Source: Pseudomonadota bacterium
GTDB taxonomy: Bacteria; Pseudomonadota; Gammaproteobacteria; Burkholderiales; Ferrovaceae
DNA: 64,000 bases
Assembly (NCBI GenBank): GCA_021826025.1
Contig: JAKBBG010000001.1
Span: 21,969-85,968 of the forward strand
Direction: 5' to 3'
Under the pieces are notes generated by a model that did no database searches, was not told the DNA's origin, and saw only the letters and a list, made by a program, of their open reading frames with translations. Position numbers and translations under genes: made by a program. The first letter of the stretch is position 1. Each line of letters starts with the position of its first letter. This document shows, in pieces, positions 33,200 through 41,584 of the stretch.

Positions 33200-34288
33200 A
33201 TGACCCGCCCCACCTGCATTCACATTCATCTCGATCGGCTGGCCCACAATTTCCACATCGCCCGGCGTCTGCACGGAGGCCGCATTTTGGCCGTGATCAA
33301 GGCCAACGCCTATGGCCACGGCGACATCGCGTGCGCGCAGGCGCTGGCCCCGCTGGCCGACGGGTTCGGCGTGGCGTCGCTGCAGGAAGCCGTGCGCCTT
33401 CGCGCCGCAGGCATCGACAACCCGGTGGTGCTGCTGGAAGGGATTTTTGCAGCCGCCGAAATGGAGGCGGTCGCCTCGCACGGCCTCACGCCCGTGATCC
33501 ACGATATCTGGCAGATCGACGCGTTGCGGCAGCTTCCTGCGGGCACCACCGTTCCGGTCTGGCTCAAGCTCGACACCGGCATGCACCGCCTGGGGGTCCT
33601 GCCCGATGTCCTTCCGCAGGCCTACGAGGCCCTGAAACGAAGCGGCCGGGTCTCCGACGTCACGCTCATGACGCATTTCGCCAACGCCGACCTGCCCGAT
33701 GCGCGCATCCTGGACGAGCCCATGCGGCGCTTTCGCGACGCGCAGCAGTCGCTGCCGCCGCTTCCCACCAGCCTGGGCAATTCGGGCGCCATCCTGGGAC
33801 ATCCCGAAGCGCGGGGTGACTGGGGCCGTCCGGGGTTGATGCTCTACGGCGTCGACCCGGGCGCTCCGGCCCTGGCCTCGCGCCAACCGCTGCGTCCGGT
33901 GATGCGCTTCGTGTCGGAAATATCGGCACTGCGCACCATTTCCGCCGGAGAGTCGGTGGGCTATGGCAGCCGTTTCAAGGCGGCGCGGACAACGCGCGTG
34001 GGCGTGGTTCCCTGCGGCTATGCGGACGGCTATCCGCGCAGCGCCGGGGAAGGGACGCCGGTCGCCGTGGGCGGGGGCATCGCGCCGCTGATCGGCTGCG
34101 TGTCCATGGACATGATCACCGTGGACCTGACGGATTTGCCCGAAGCCGGGCTGGGCACTCCGGTGGAGCTATGGGGCGACCGGATCGCGGTGAGCGAGGT
34201 GGCGTCCCGTGCCGGGACGGTGGCCTACGAGCTGCTCTGCCAGGCGCGCCGCGCCGACATCCGGGTCCATTCTTCCGGCCCGGCCTGA
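33200..34288 (+). CDS. alr: Alanine racemase
   Basis: A PLP enzyme that makes D-alanine for peptidoglycan. The PLP lysine is K34 in AVIKANAYGHG. The second-domain blocks ESVGYGSRF (catalytic Tyr region), CGYADGYPR and CVSMDMITVDLTD are intact. Length 362 aa is usual. The trb-like operon begins only 54 bases downstream on the same strand. Confidence 0.96.
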   Translation: MTRPTCIHIHLDRLAHNFHIARRLHGGRILAVIKANAYGHGDIACAQALAPLADGFGVASLQEAVRLRAAGIDNPVVLLEGIFAAAEMEAVASHGLTPVIHDIWQIDALRQLPAGTTVPVWLKLDTGMHRLGVLPDVLPQAYEALKRSGRVSDVTLMTHFANADLPDARILDEPMRRFRDAQQSLPPLPTSLGNSGAILGHPEARGDWGRPGLMLYGVDPGAPALASRQPLRPVMRFVSEISALRTISAGESVGYGSRFKAARTTRVGVVPCGYADGYPRSAGEGTPVAVGGGIAPLIGCVSMDMITVDLTDLPEAGLGTPVELWGDRIAVSEVASRAGTVAYELLCQARRADIRVHSSGPA

Positions 34289-34312
34289 AGGGACAAAATA
34301 CTCGCTTTCTTC

Positions 34313-34329
34313 CCCCGGGCAGTCCGGGG
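34313..34329 (+). repeat. GC-rich inverted repeat between alr and trbB
   Basis: CCCCGG and CCGGGG flank a five-base centre in the 54-base alr-trbB spacer. There is no following T-run, so it is not a classic intrinsic terminator. It could slow readthrough from alr or be a protein site controlling the trb genes. This is inference from position. Confidence 0.3.
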
Positions 34330-34342
34330 CAACGGGGTTAGC

Positions 34343-35359
34343 ATGCCTGACATGCCGACCGCCCTGAACGCCCACTTGTTCCAGATGCTCGAAGATGCGC
34401 TGACAAACCTCGCCCCGCTGCTGGGGGATCCGGGCGTCCGGGAAATCATGGTCAACGGCGAGGACAATGTCTGGATTGAACGGCGCGGCGCCCTGGAGCG
34501 ATACCCCACCCGCTTTTCCGGGCAGGACACGGCCAATGCCATCCGCATCATGGCCACCCTGGCCGACAGCGACATCGGAGGCGGCCACGGTGTCCTGCTG
34601 GATGCCGCAATTTCCGGCTTTCGCATCTCCGCCGCCCTTCATCCCGTGGCGACGCGAGGCCACGCCCTCTGCATACGCAAGCACTCCGGCGTGTCATGCC
34701 GCATCGAAGATTATTTTCCCGAAGGTGTGCCGACGCAGGATTCTCTGGCCCGCAGCCCTTCCCTGATCGGGGAATTCCACCCTTCCGGCCGACTGGAACA
34801 TGTCCTGGGGCAGTGGATCGAGGGCCGGAAAAACATCCTCGTGAGCGGCGGCACCAGCACGGGCAAGACGACTTTCCTGAACGCCCTGATGCGCGCCATT
34901 CCCCCTTCCGACCGCCTGGTGGTCATCGAGGATACGCGCGAACTGGTGGTGGAGGTTCCGAACTTTGTGGCATTCGAAGCCCATCCCGGCCTCGGGGTGA
35001 GCTTGCGCGACCTGGTGAAGCAAACCTTGAGGTTCCGTCCGGACCGGATCGTGGTGGGCGAAGTGCGCGGCGGGGAGGCATTCGACCTGCTCCAGGCCAT
35101 GAATACGGGGCATTCCGGCTGCCTCGGGACCTTGCATGCGAACGGCCCTGCCGACGCGCTCTGCCGGCTGGAACAAATGGTCCTTCAAAGCGGGATCGAC
35201 TGGCCTGCCGCTTCCATCGGACGGCAAATCGCGGGAAGCATCGGGGGCGTCGTTCACCTTGCCAGAGTCGGTGGCGCACGGCGCATCGTGGATGTGGTTC
35301 AGGTGGAGGGGTATCGAGATGGCGTGTATCGGACGCAATCCCTGTTGCAGGCAGCTTGA
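34343..35359 (+). CDS. trbB: TrbB/VirB11-type secretion ATPase
   Basis: A hexameric cytoplasmic ATPase of type IV secretion. The N-terminal domain has VREIMVNGEDNVWIERRG. The RecA-like domain has P-loop GGTSTGKT at 169-176, IEDTRELV, the RFRPDRIVVGEVRGGEAFDL box and a His box GTLHANGPADAL. Length 338 aa is close to RP4 TrbB. It is the first gene of a tight cluster of seven; its 3' end overlaps trbC by 41 bases. CpaF-type ATPases are related, but the gene order favours TrbB. Confidence 0.92.
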   Translation: MPDMPTALNAHLFQMLEDALTNLAPLLGDPGVREIMVNGEDNVWIERRGALERYPTRFSGQDTANAIRIMATLADSDIGGGHGVLLDAAISGFRISAALHPVATRGHALCIRKHSGVSCRIEDYFPEGVPTQDSLARSPSLIGEFHPSGRLEHVLGQWIEGRKNILVSGGTSTGKTTFLNALMRAIPPSDRLVVIEDTRELVVEVPNFVAFEAHPGLGVSLRDLVKQTLRFRPDRIVVGEVRGGEAFDLLQAMNTGHSGCLGTLHANGPADALCRLEQMVLQSGIDWPAASIGRQIAGSIGGVVHLARVGGARRIVDVVQVEGYRDGVYRTQSLLQAA

Positions 35360-35690
35360 ATCCTTGCGGGCGCCCGCGCGGGCAGTCCTGCCGCTGGCCT
35401 GGGTCCTGGGCTGGCTTGTGCTGTTGCTGCCGGTTTCAGCCCTTGCGGTCTACACGCCCATGCCCTGGGAAGGGCCGATCTGCGCCGTTGCCAGCAGCCT
35501 GAAAGGCCAGGTGGCGGTCGTCTTGTCTGTGGTGGCCACCATCATGATCGGGATCATGTTCATGTATGCCGAAACCGGAGGCATCGTGGCGCGCATCGCA
35601 AGTTGGCTGCTGGGCATGTCCTGCGCCCTGTCGGTGGTGAGCATCATCACCGCATTGTTTCCCGGCGTGGCGATGCCGGGCTGCCTGTGA
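35319..35690 (+). CDS. trbC: TrbC/VirB2-type pilin subunit
   Basis: A small hydrophobic protein of 123 aa: signal-like helix (about 22-43, ending ALA), then two membrane helices (about 64-84 and 92-116) separated by a short polar turn, the plan of VirB2/TrbC prepilins. The mature start would be VYTPMPWEGP. A very strong ribosome site (GGAGGGG, seven bases before the ATG) suits an abundant product. The start lies inside trbB. The next gene starts in its stop (GTGA). Confidence 0.85.
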   Translation: MACIGRNPCCRQLESLRAPARAVLPLAWVLGWLVLLLPVSALAVYTPMPWEGPICAVASSLKGQVAVVLSVVATIMIGIMFMYAETGGIVARIASWLLGMSCALSVVSIITALFPGVAMPGCL

Positions 35691-36013
35691 GCGGCGCCTT
35701 CCCTGAACGGCGGAGCACGCCGGTGCATTCGTCGCTGGTGGAGCCCCTGTTGATCGCCGGGGTGGAAAAACCGTTTGCGATCGTCAATGCCACGCTCGCG
35801 ATCGCGCTGGTGGGCGACCTGCACCTTTACGGATGGATTCCGCTGTCTGTGCTGGTGCACCTGGTGTTGCGACGCATCACCCTGGATGACCCGTTCACGC
35901 GCCAAATCTACGTCAAGTACAACCGCCAACCCGAAAGTTACGACCCCTGGCCTCACTGCCGCGGGCGCAAAGGACTTCGCCCCGAAGGGTTCGGGAAACG
36001 CCTGGCATGTTGA
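35687..36013 (+). CDS. trbD: TrbD/VirB3-type inner-membrane protein
   Basis: A 108-residue protein with the VirB3 layout. VHSSLVEPLLIAGVEKPFAI is a short N-terminal segment leading into one or two membrane helices (about 30-62). A conserved basic tail with DDPFTRQIYVKY follows. VirB3 proteins work with the VirB4 ATPase, and here the gene lies directly before it, overlapping by seven bases. The GTG start forms a GTGA overlap with trbC. Confidence 0.86.
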   Translation: MSGAFPERRSTPVHSSLVEPLLIAGVEKPFAIVNATLAIALVGDLHLYGWIPLSVLVHLVLRRITLDDPFTRQIYVKYNRQPESYDPWPHCRGRKGLRPEGFGKRLAC

Positions 36014-38496
36014 ATCTCAAGCGTGCCGCGCTCGGGTTCGACGCCCGTTCCCGGGGATTGTCTGAAATCCTGCCCTGGCTGGTCCAGATCACGCCCGGCC
36101 TGATCCTGAACAAGGACGGCGGTCTGCTTGCCTGCTTTCAGCTGGGCGGAATGCAGTTCGAAGGGTGTGACGATCTGGCCATCGATCGGGGCGCAGACCT
36201 CTTCGAACAGGCGTTGCGAAATCTGGACTGCCGCTTTACCGTCTGGTCCACGGTGTTGCGCCGAAAGTTCGCAGAGCATCCTGCGGGGCATTTTGCAAAT
36301 CCAGGCAGCGCCGCCATCGACAGGATTTACCGCCAGGACTGCGGTGCCGGTCCGCGCTATGTCAACCGGCATTTCCTGAGCGTCCTGTTTTCCATCGACG
36401 AGCATCGCGACGGATTTTTGGGAACCCTCGCGCAGGCGGCAGGAGAAGGGGACGGGCCCCTGGCGAAGCGCCTGTGGGAGACGGCCTTGCGTCAGTTGAC
36501 CGAGGCCCGCGCATTTCACCACGACGAGCGCCATCTCCGGAAAAGGATCGAACGGTTCGAGGAACTGCTGGGCCAGCTGGACGAAACACTCCGGTCGTTG
36601 CGGCCGGCGCGGCTGGAAGGGGGGGCCTTATGCGCTTTCCTGCACGAGATGACGAGCCCCGCCACGCATCGCGGCGAGGCCATGCCCCGCATTCCCGCGC
36701 AGGCATACCTCGATTCGGCGCTGGGCGAAGACCGCGTGGTCGTGGCGGGAGAGCATCTGCGCTTCGAAGGGGCGGAGTCGGTCTGCTACGGCGCCGCCCT
36801 GGCCGTAAAGGCCTGGCCCGGCGCGACCTTTCCGGGCATGCTGGACGCCGTCCTTTCGACCCCGGCCGAACTCACCCTGTCCCAGGTGTTTCGCTTCGTG
36901 GATACGGACGCCGCCAAGCGCTACATCAAGAACGTTCAGCGCTTCCATCTCAATCTGCAGAAGTCCCTGTTCAGCTACGTGCGCGAAGCGCTGTCCGGCG
37001 AGGAAAGCGTGGTTCGCGACAGCGGGCGCGCGGTTTCGGCGGAGGACGCGAGGCAGGCGTTGACGGACATGGCCGCCGCAAGCCGGGTTTTCGGGTATCT
37101 CAATCTGACCGTGCTGGTGATCGCTTCCGGTCTCGAGGACCTGGCGGAAAAACTGAGCGCCGTGGCGGCGGGCATTCGGTCGCAAGGGTTCCTGCTCCTG
37201 AGGGAACGCCTGCATCTCAATTCGGCCTGGTCCGGAACGCTGCCGGGACAATGGGGAGAACTGGTCCGGTGGCATTTCGTCAGTACGGCCAATTGGGCCG
37301 ACTTATGTCCCATCCGTTCGGCGGGAGTGGGGGAACGTGAAAACCGCTACCTGTCCCAGCAGACCGGCAGGAAAGCGCCCGCGCTGACCCTTTTCACCAC
37401 GGCTGCGGGAACCCCCTATCATTTCAATTTCCATTACCGGGACCTCGCCCATGCGTTCGTGGTGGGCCCGTCGCGCAGCGGAAAGTCGGTCTGGATCAAT
37501 TTCCTGATCAGCCAGTATCAAAAATATCATCCGGTCCGGACCGTGATTTTCGACAAGGACCGCTCCTGCCGCATCCCGACGCTGCTGCAAGGAGGCCGGT
37601 GCCTGGAGCCCGGCGACCCGGAACTGCGGCTCAACCCGCTGGCCCTGGTGCGTGATCCTGTCCATTGGCCCTGGCTGGCCCGCTGGCTGGAAATCCTCCT
37701 GACGGCCCGGGGCAGGACGCTGTCGTCTTCGGAAAGCGTTGCGCTGGGGGAAGCGCTGTCAGGCCTCGCGTCGTTGTCCCCGGGGCTTCATCGGCTGGCG
37801 AGCCTGCACGGCTTGTTGCCCCGCGCGTTGCGCGGGGAACTCGAACCCTGGCTTGAAGGGGGCGCCTTGGGAGGTTATTTCGACCATGCGCAGGACGGGT
37901 TCTCGCTTTCGGATTTCACCTGTATCGAAATGGGGACCGTCCTGCGTGACGGTCGCGTGGCCCGGGCCTTTCTCGAATATGCCTTCTACAGGGTGGATCA
38001 GGCCCTGGCGGCAGCCTCCGGGGTCCCGACCCTGATTTATGTGGAGGAAGCCTGGTTCATGCTGTCCGACCCGTATTTTTCGAATCGCATCCGGGACTGG
38101 CTCAAAACCATTCCCAAGAAGCTGGGGTCGCTGGTGCTGGCCACGCAGTCGCTGGACGATTTTTCCAGGTCGGACATTTTTTCGACCATTGCCGACAACA
38201 TCCCCACCCGGATTTTCCTTCCCAACCGTCAGGCGCGGGCCCATCGGGAACTGTACCGAAGCCAGTTCGGCTTGAACGATGCCCAGATCGCCCGCATCGA
38301 GCAGGCCCAGGACAAATGCCACTATTACGTCAACACCCCGGACGAAAGCCATCTGGTGGAGGCCCGGTTTTCTCCCCGGCTGCTGGCCTGGCTTCGTTCC
38401 GACGCCAAGGCCCAGAGCCAGTTCGAAACGCACCGGCGTTCGGGAGAAACGGACTGGGTGGAGGCCTACCTGGCTGCCATGGCAGGCGAGTCGTGA
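36007..38496 (+). CDS. trbE: TrbE/VirB4-type secretion ATPase
   Basis: The large ATPase of type IV secretion, 829 aa, close to RP4 TrbE in length. The N-terminal CagE/VirB4 domain covers about the first 400 residues. The P-loop GPSRSGKS is at 487-494, and the Walker B region is LIYVEEAWFML around 677-687. LATQSLDDF and a NIPTRIFLPN segment follow, as expected. It is complete and unbroken, which argues against decay of the locus. trbJ starts in its stop codon (GTGA). Confidence 0.95.
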   Translation: MLNLKRAALGFDARSRGLSEILPWLVQITPGLILNKDGGLLACFQLGGMQFEGCDDLAIDRGADLFEQALRNLDCRFTVWSTVLRRKFAEHPAGHFANPGSAAIDRIYRQDCGAGPRYVNRHFLSVLFSIDEHRDGFLGTLAQAAGEGDGPLAKRLWETALRQLTEARAFHHDERHLRKRIERFEELLGQLDETLRSLRPARLEGGALCAFLHEMTSPATHRGEAMPRIPAQAYLDSALGEDRVVVAGEHLRFEGAESVCYGAALAVKAWPGATFPGMLDAVLSTPAELTLSQVFRFVDTDAAKRYIKNVQRFHLNLQKSLFSYVREALSGEESVVRDSGRAVSAEDARQALTDMAAASRVFGYLNLTVLVIASGLEDLAEKLSAVAAGIRSQGFLLLRERLHLNSAWSGTLPGQWGELVRWHFVSTANWADLCPIRSAGVGERENRYLSQQTGRKAPALTLFTTAAGTPYHFNFHYRDLAHAFVVGPSRSGKSVWINFLISQYQKYHPVRTVIFDKDRSCRIPTLLQGGRCLEPGDPELRLNPLALVRDPVHWPWLARWLEILLTARGRTLSSSESVALGEALSGLASLSPGLHRLASLHGLLPRALRGELEPWLEGGALGGYFDHAQDGFSLSDFTCIEMGTVLRDGRVARAFLEYAFYRVDQALAAASGVPTLIYVEEAWFMLSDPYFSNRIRDWLKTIPKKLGSLVLATQSLDDFSRSDIFSTIADNIPTRIFLPNRQARAHRELYRSQFGLNDAQIARIEQAQDKCHYYVNTPDESHLVEARFSPRLLAWLRSDAKAQSQFETHRRSGETDWVEAYLAAMAGES

Positions 38497-39302
38497 GGGT
38501 TTGGCGCCTGGTCGTTCGCATGGCCTGGGGCATTGCGCTGGCCTGGCCGTGTGCGGGAGTCCTGGCGGGGGGCGGCGGGGCCATGGGCACGATCGTGTAT
38601 GACCCCACCAACCATGCGGAAACGGCCGTGACGGCGGCCAACGCGGTCCGCCAGACGGCCCAGCAGGTGCAGGCCTATGCCCTGCAGTTCCAGCAATTCC
38701 TGAATGAATTGGAGCAACTGAAGAAATTGCCCCAGGACACGCTGAACCAGGTGTTGCAGCCCTACACCGACCAGATGGCTGCGGTGCAGGCCCTGTCGCA
38801 GACCCTGGGCAACACCCTGGGCCAGATTACCTCGCTGCAGGACATGTTTACGGCACAGTTCAGGCAAATGGCGGCGCTGGGCGTTTCCCCCGACCAGTAT
38901 CTGGATCGGGAGATGCAGATCGCGCAGTATCGCGGCCAGGGAGTGAGCTCGGTATTCCAGAACGAAGTGGCCACCTTGCAGTCCGTCAACGACTCCTACG
39001 CGCGCATCCGGATGCTGCAGGCGCAGATTCCGGCCAGCGCGGGACTGCAGCAGAGCTTCCAGACCGTGAACCAGCATCTCAACCTGCTGGCCGGGCAAAA
39101 TGCCCAGCTGATCAGCCTCGTGGCAAGCCACCAGGCCAACGCGTCGGCCCGACTGCAGGACGAAGCCAGCGCCGATGCACTGGCGGGCGAGATCGTCCAA
39201 AAGCGCCTGCAGAACGATGCGCTCAAAATCCAGCAACTGCACCAGCAATTGCGCGACCAGGAATCGGCGCAGGGCTGGGGCATCCTGAGCGGCGGACGCT
39301 GA
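38493..39302 (+). CDS. trbJ: TrbJ/VirB5-type conjugal transfer protein
   Basis: A predicted periplasmic protein of 269 aa. The signal peptide is about 1-28, then IVYDPTNHAETAVTAANAVR, the TrbJ start. The rest is nearly all helical and Gln-rich with coiled-coil character (QQVQAYALQFQQFLNELEQL). VirB5-type proteins sit at the pilus tip or help assemble it. The GTG start overlaps the trbE stop by four bases. In RP4, trbF, G, H and I lie between trbE and trbJ; here they do not. Confidence 0.88.
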   Translation: MRVWRLVVRMAWGIALAWPCAGVLAGGGGAMGTIVYDPTNHAETAVTAANAVRQTAQQVQAYALQFQQFLNELEQLKKLPQDTLNQVLQPYTDQMAAVQALSQTLGNTLGQITSLQDMFTAQFRQMAALGVSPDQYLDREMQIAQYRGQGVSSVFQNEVATLQSVNDSYARIRMLQAQIPASAGLQQSFQTVNQHLNLLAGQNAQLISLVASHQANASARLQDEASADALAGEIVQKRLQNDALKIQQLHQQLRDQESAQGWGILSGGR

Positions 39303-39309
39303 ATTTTTC

Positions 39310-40320
39310 ATGATCAGCCTGAACCCGGCCATCATCGACCAGTTTTCCCAGTCTTTCCTGGATGGGGGGCGGGCACTGCACGGCAATCTGTCAGGGGTCG
39401 CGGACAGTCTGTACGGATCCCTGCTGCTGCTCACGTTCAGCTGGTTCGGCATCAATGCGGTGCTGGAATCCATGACGGGCGACAACCTCGGAAAAATCCT
39501 CTCGCGCCTGATCCGTTTCCTATTCCTTTCCGGACTCGTGGCCTGGTTTTTGCAGGCCTATGACTTCATTTTTTACGAGGGCGTGTACAAGGGGTGCGAC
39601 GCCATCGCTTCGGCGATTGCCGGGCCGGCGGGGGGAGGGCAGGGGTTTGCCACGGCCTGGAGCGTTTTTACGGACATCATCGTGACGGTCTGGGATGCCG
39701 TGGTCGGCAGCCCCGGCCGGTATCTGAGCGGCGCAAGCCCCATGTCCTGGGCCTTCTGGGGTGCGTTGGGAGGCTGGGTGATGACGGTGGCGCTGCTTTT
39801 CATCGCGCTTTGCGTCTTCGTGCTGGCGCTGGCGATTCTGGCCGTGATCTATGTCATGAGCAATGCCCTGGCCGGGCTCGCACTGGCGCTCGGTCCGTTT
39901 TTCATACCCTGGCTGCTGTGGGACCTCACGAAGGATTTTTTCATGGCGTGGGTCCGCTTTCTGTTTATCGCCTGTTTCTACCGGGTGGTTTCCGTGGCCG
40001 TCCTGGTCATGTCCAAGCCGGTGTTTGTGCTGCTTCACCAATGGATGGCCGACAACGCGGCCGTCATGACGGGGGACTCGCCATCGGACACGATGGCGCT
40101 GGCGGTGCTGCTGATCATTACCGCCACGATCATGGCGTACCTGATGGGCCATGTGCCGCAAATTTCCGCGGCGCTGGTGGGGCATGCCCGGGTGGATACC
40201 GGATTTGCCACCCAGTCCAGCCGGGTCATCCAAAATCGCATTTCCAAAGCCAACGACTGGATGGGACGACGGCTTCGGGATTATGCGCGCGGCGCGGAAC
40301 GCGACGGCGGGCGATCGTGA
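39310..40320 (+). CDS. trbL: TrbL/VirB6-type polytopic inner-membrane protein
   Basis: A 336-residue protein with at least six membrane helices. The N-terminal segment (NPAIIDQFSQSFLDG) and the central FFIPWLLWDLTKDFFMAWVR followed by LFIACFYRVV fit the TrbL/VirB6 group. It is much shorter than RP4 TrbL because the long hydrophilic C-terminal region is missing; only about 40 polar residues follow the last helix. ATG seven bases after the trbJ stop; its own stop overlaps the next start (GTGA). Confidence 0.9.
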   Translation: MISLNPAIIDQFSQSFLDGGRALHGNLSGVADSLYGSLLLLTFSWFGINAVLESMTGDNLGKILSRLIRFLFLSGLVAWFLQAYDFIFYEGVYKGCDAIASAIAGPAGGGQGFATAWSVFTDIIVTVWDAVVGSPGRYLSGASPMSWAFWGALGGWVMTVALLFIALCVFVLALAILAVIYVMSNALAGLALALGPFFIPWLLWDLTKDFFMAWVRFLFIACFYRVVSVAVLVMSKPVFVLLHQWMADNAAVMTGDSPSDTMALAVLLIITATIMAYLMGHVPQISAALVGHARVDTGFATQSSRVIQNRISKANDWMGRRLRDYARGAERDGGRS

Positions 40321-40580
40321 TCCGCTTTCGCATGCCGGGACTCAGCCCGGGGCAGGCGCGGCAGCTCCTGCGGGCGCTGGAGGAACGGGCGGCGCTGGCG
40401 GGGGAGGACAAAGCCCGTTATCCGGTTCCGGAACCGCTCGCCCATTCCTTTGCCGGGCAGGTCTGGTGGGCCCTGATGCAGGAGCTTTCCGACCGGCCCC
40501 TGAAAACCGTCCTGGGCCTGCTGGCCAGCGCGACCTATCCCGTCTGGTGGTTGGCCCATGCGGCACACCGCTGGTTTTAG
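40317..40580 (+). CDS. Small protein of unknown function at the end of the trb-like operon
   Basis: I do not recognise this 87-residue product. It begins VIRFRMPGLSPGQARQLLRA and has a basic amphipathic N-terminal half (15-33). The C-terminus is aromatic and probably membrane-associated (LKTVLGLLASATYPVWWLAH). The GTG start overlaps the trbL stop by four bases, the same coupling used inside the trb cluster, so it was probably acquired or kept with those genes. It does not resemble TrbK (no lipobox). Confidence 0.6.
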   Translation: MIRFRMPGLSPGQARQLLRALEERAALAGEDKARYPVPEPLAHSFAGQVWWALMQELSDRPLKTVLGLLASATYPVWWLAHAAHRWF

Positions 40581-40612
40581 TTTTCAGGGCCAGGCGGTAT
40601 CATGCTGACCTC

Positions 40613-41584
40613 ATGGACAGCACCGACCTCGAAGTCCTCAAGACTATCGCGCTCTGGCAGCAGGAAGGCGCAACGGTCACCCTGGCGACGCTGGTCAAAA
40701 CCTGGGGCTCCGCGCCGCGCCCGGTGGGCTCCCTGCTCGCGCTGACGCGGGACGGCCGGCTCGTGGGATCCCTTTCCGGCGGCTGCATCGAAGACGACCT
40801 GCTGGAGCTGGTGCGCACGCGCACGTTGCAGCACCCCGAGAAAATGTCCTACGGAATCAGCGCCGACCAGGCCTCCCGCTTCGGCCTGCCGTGCGGCGGG
40901 GAGCTCGAGCTGGTCCTCGAGCCGCTGCTGCCGCAGAGCGCCATGGCGGAGCTGCTCCAGGCCCTGTCGGAAAACCGCATCGTGGCGCGCGAACTCGATC
41001 TGGCGAGCGGCGCGGCGCGCATCGTGCCCGCTCAATCCACGGAAGACCTGACCCTGACCGGGGAGCGGTTGCGCTCGGTGCACGGGCCCCGCTGGCGGCT
41101 CCTGATCATCGGCGCCGGCCAGCTTAGCCGCTACCTTGCCGAAATGGCGCTGGCCCTGGATTACCAGGTGCTGATCTGCGACCCCCGGCCCGATTTCCGG
41201 AAATCCTGGCCTGCCGCCCTGCCGCCGGTGGATCCGGCGATGCCGGACGATTTCGTGACCGCCCAGCGTCCCGATCCCCATACGGCGATCGTGGCACTCA
41301 CCCACGACCCCAAGCAGGACGACCTCGCGCTGCTCGAAGCGCTGAAGTCGCAGGCCTTCTACGTGGGCGCCATCGGGTCGAAATCGAACCAGGCCAAAAG
41401 GCGCGAGCGGCTTGCCCTGTTCGACCTGGTGCCGCAGCAAATCGCCGCGCTGCGCGGACCGGCAGGCCTTCCGATCGGCAGCCGGACCCCGCCCGAAATG
41501 GCCATCTCGATCCTGGCCGAAATCACCGCCGTGCGCCATGGCGTGCCCCTGGCACAGCCGCGCGGCGACGCCGCTCCGGCATGA
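40613..41584 (+). CDS. xdhC: XdhC/CoxI-family molybdoenzyme maturation factor
   Basis: XdhC-type proteins bind the molybdenum cofactor, promote its sulfuration and insert it into xanthine dehydrogenase-family enzymes. The N-terminal domain has TLVKTWGSAPRPVGSLLAL and GSLSGGCIEDDLL. The C-terminal Rossmann domain has LLIIGAGQLSRYLAE, LTHDPKQDDLALLEAL and FYVGAIGSKSNQAKRRERL. Length 323 aa. No molybdoenzyme structural genes lie in the window. The stop overlaps the next start (ATGA). Confidence 0.9.
   Translation: MDSTDLEVLKTIALWQQEGATVTLATLVKTWGSAPRPVGSLLALTRDGRLVGSLSGGCIEDDLLELVRTRTLQHPEKMSYGISADQASRFGLPCGGELELVLEPLLPQSAMAELLQALSENRIVARELDLASGAARIVPAQSTEDLTLTGERLRSVHGPRWRLLIIGAGQLSRYLAEMALALDYQVLICDPRPDFRKSWPAALPPVDPAMPDDFVTAQRPDPHTAIVALTHDPKQDDLALLEALKSQAFYVGAIGSKSNQAKRRERLALFDLVPQQIAALRGPAGLPIGSRTPPEMAISILAEITAVRHGVPLAQPRGDAAPA

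Noticed and set aside
34289..40612. Integrative element ends (tRNA target, direct repeats, integrase) around the trb-like genes
   Set aside because: No tRNA gene, recombinase or flanking direct repeat was seen near alr or xdhC, and base composition looks like the neighbours.
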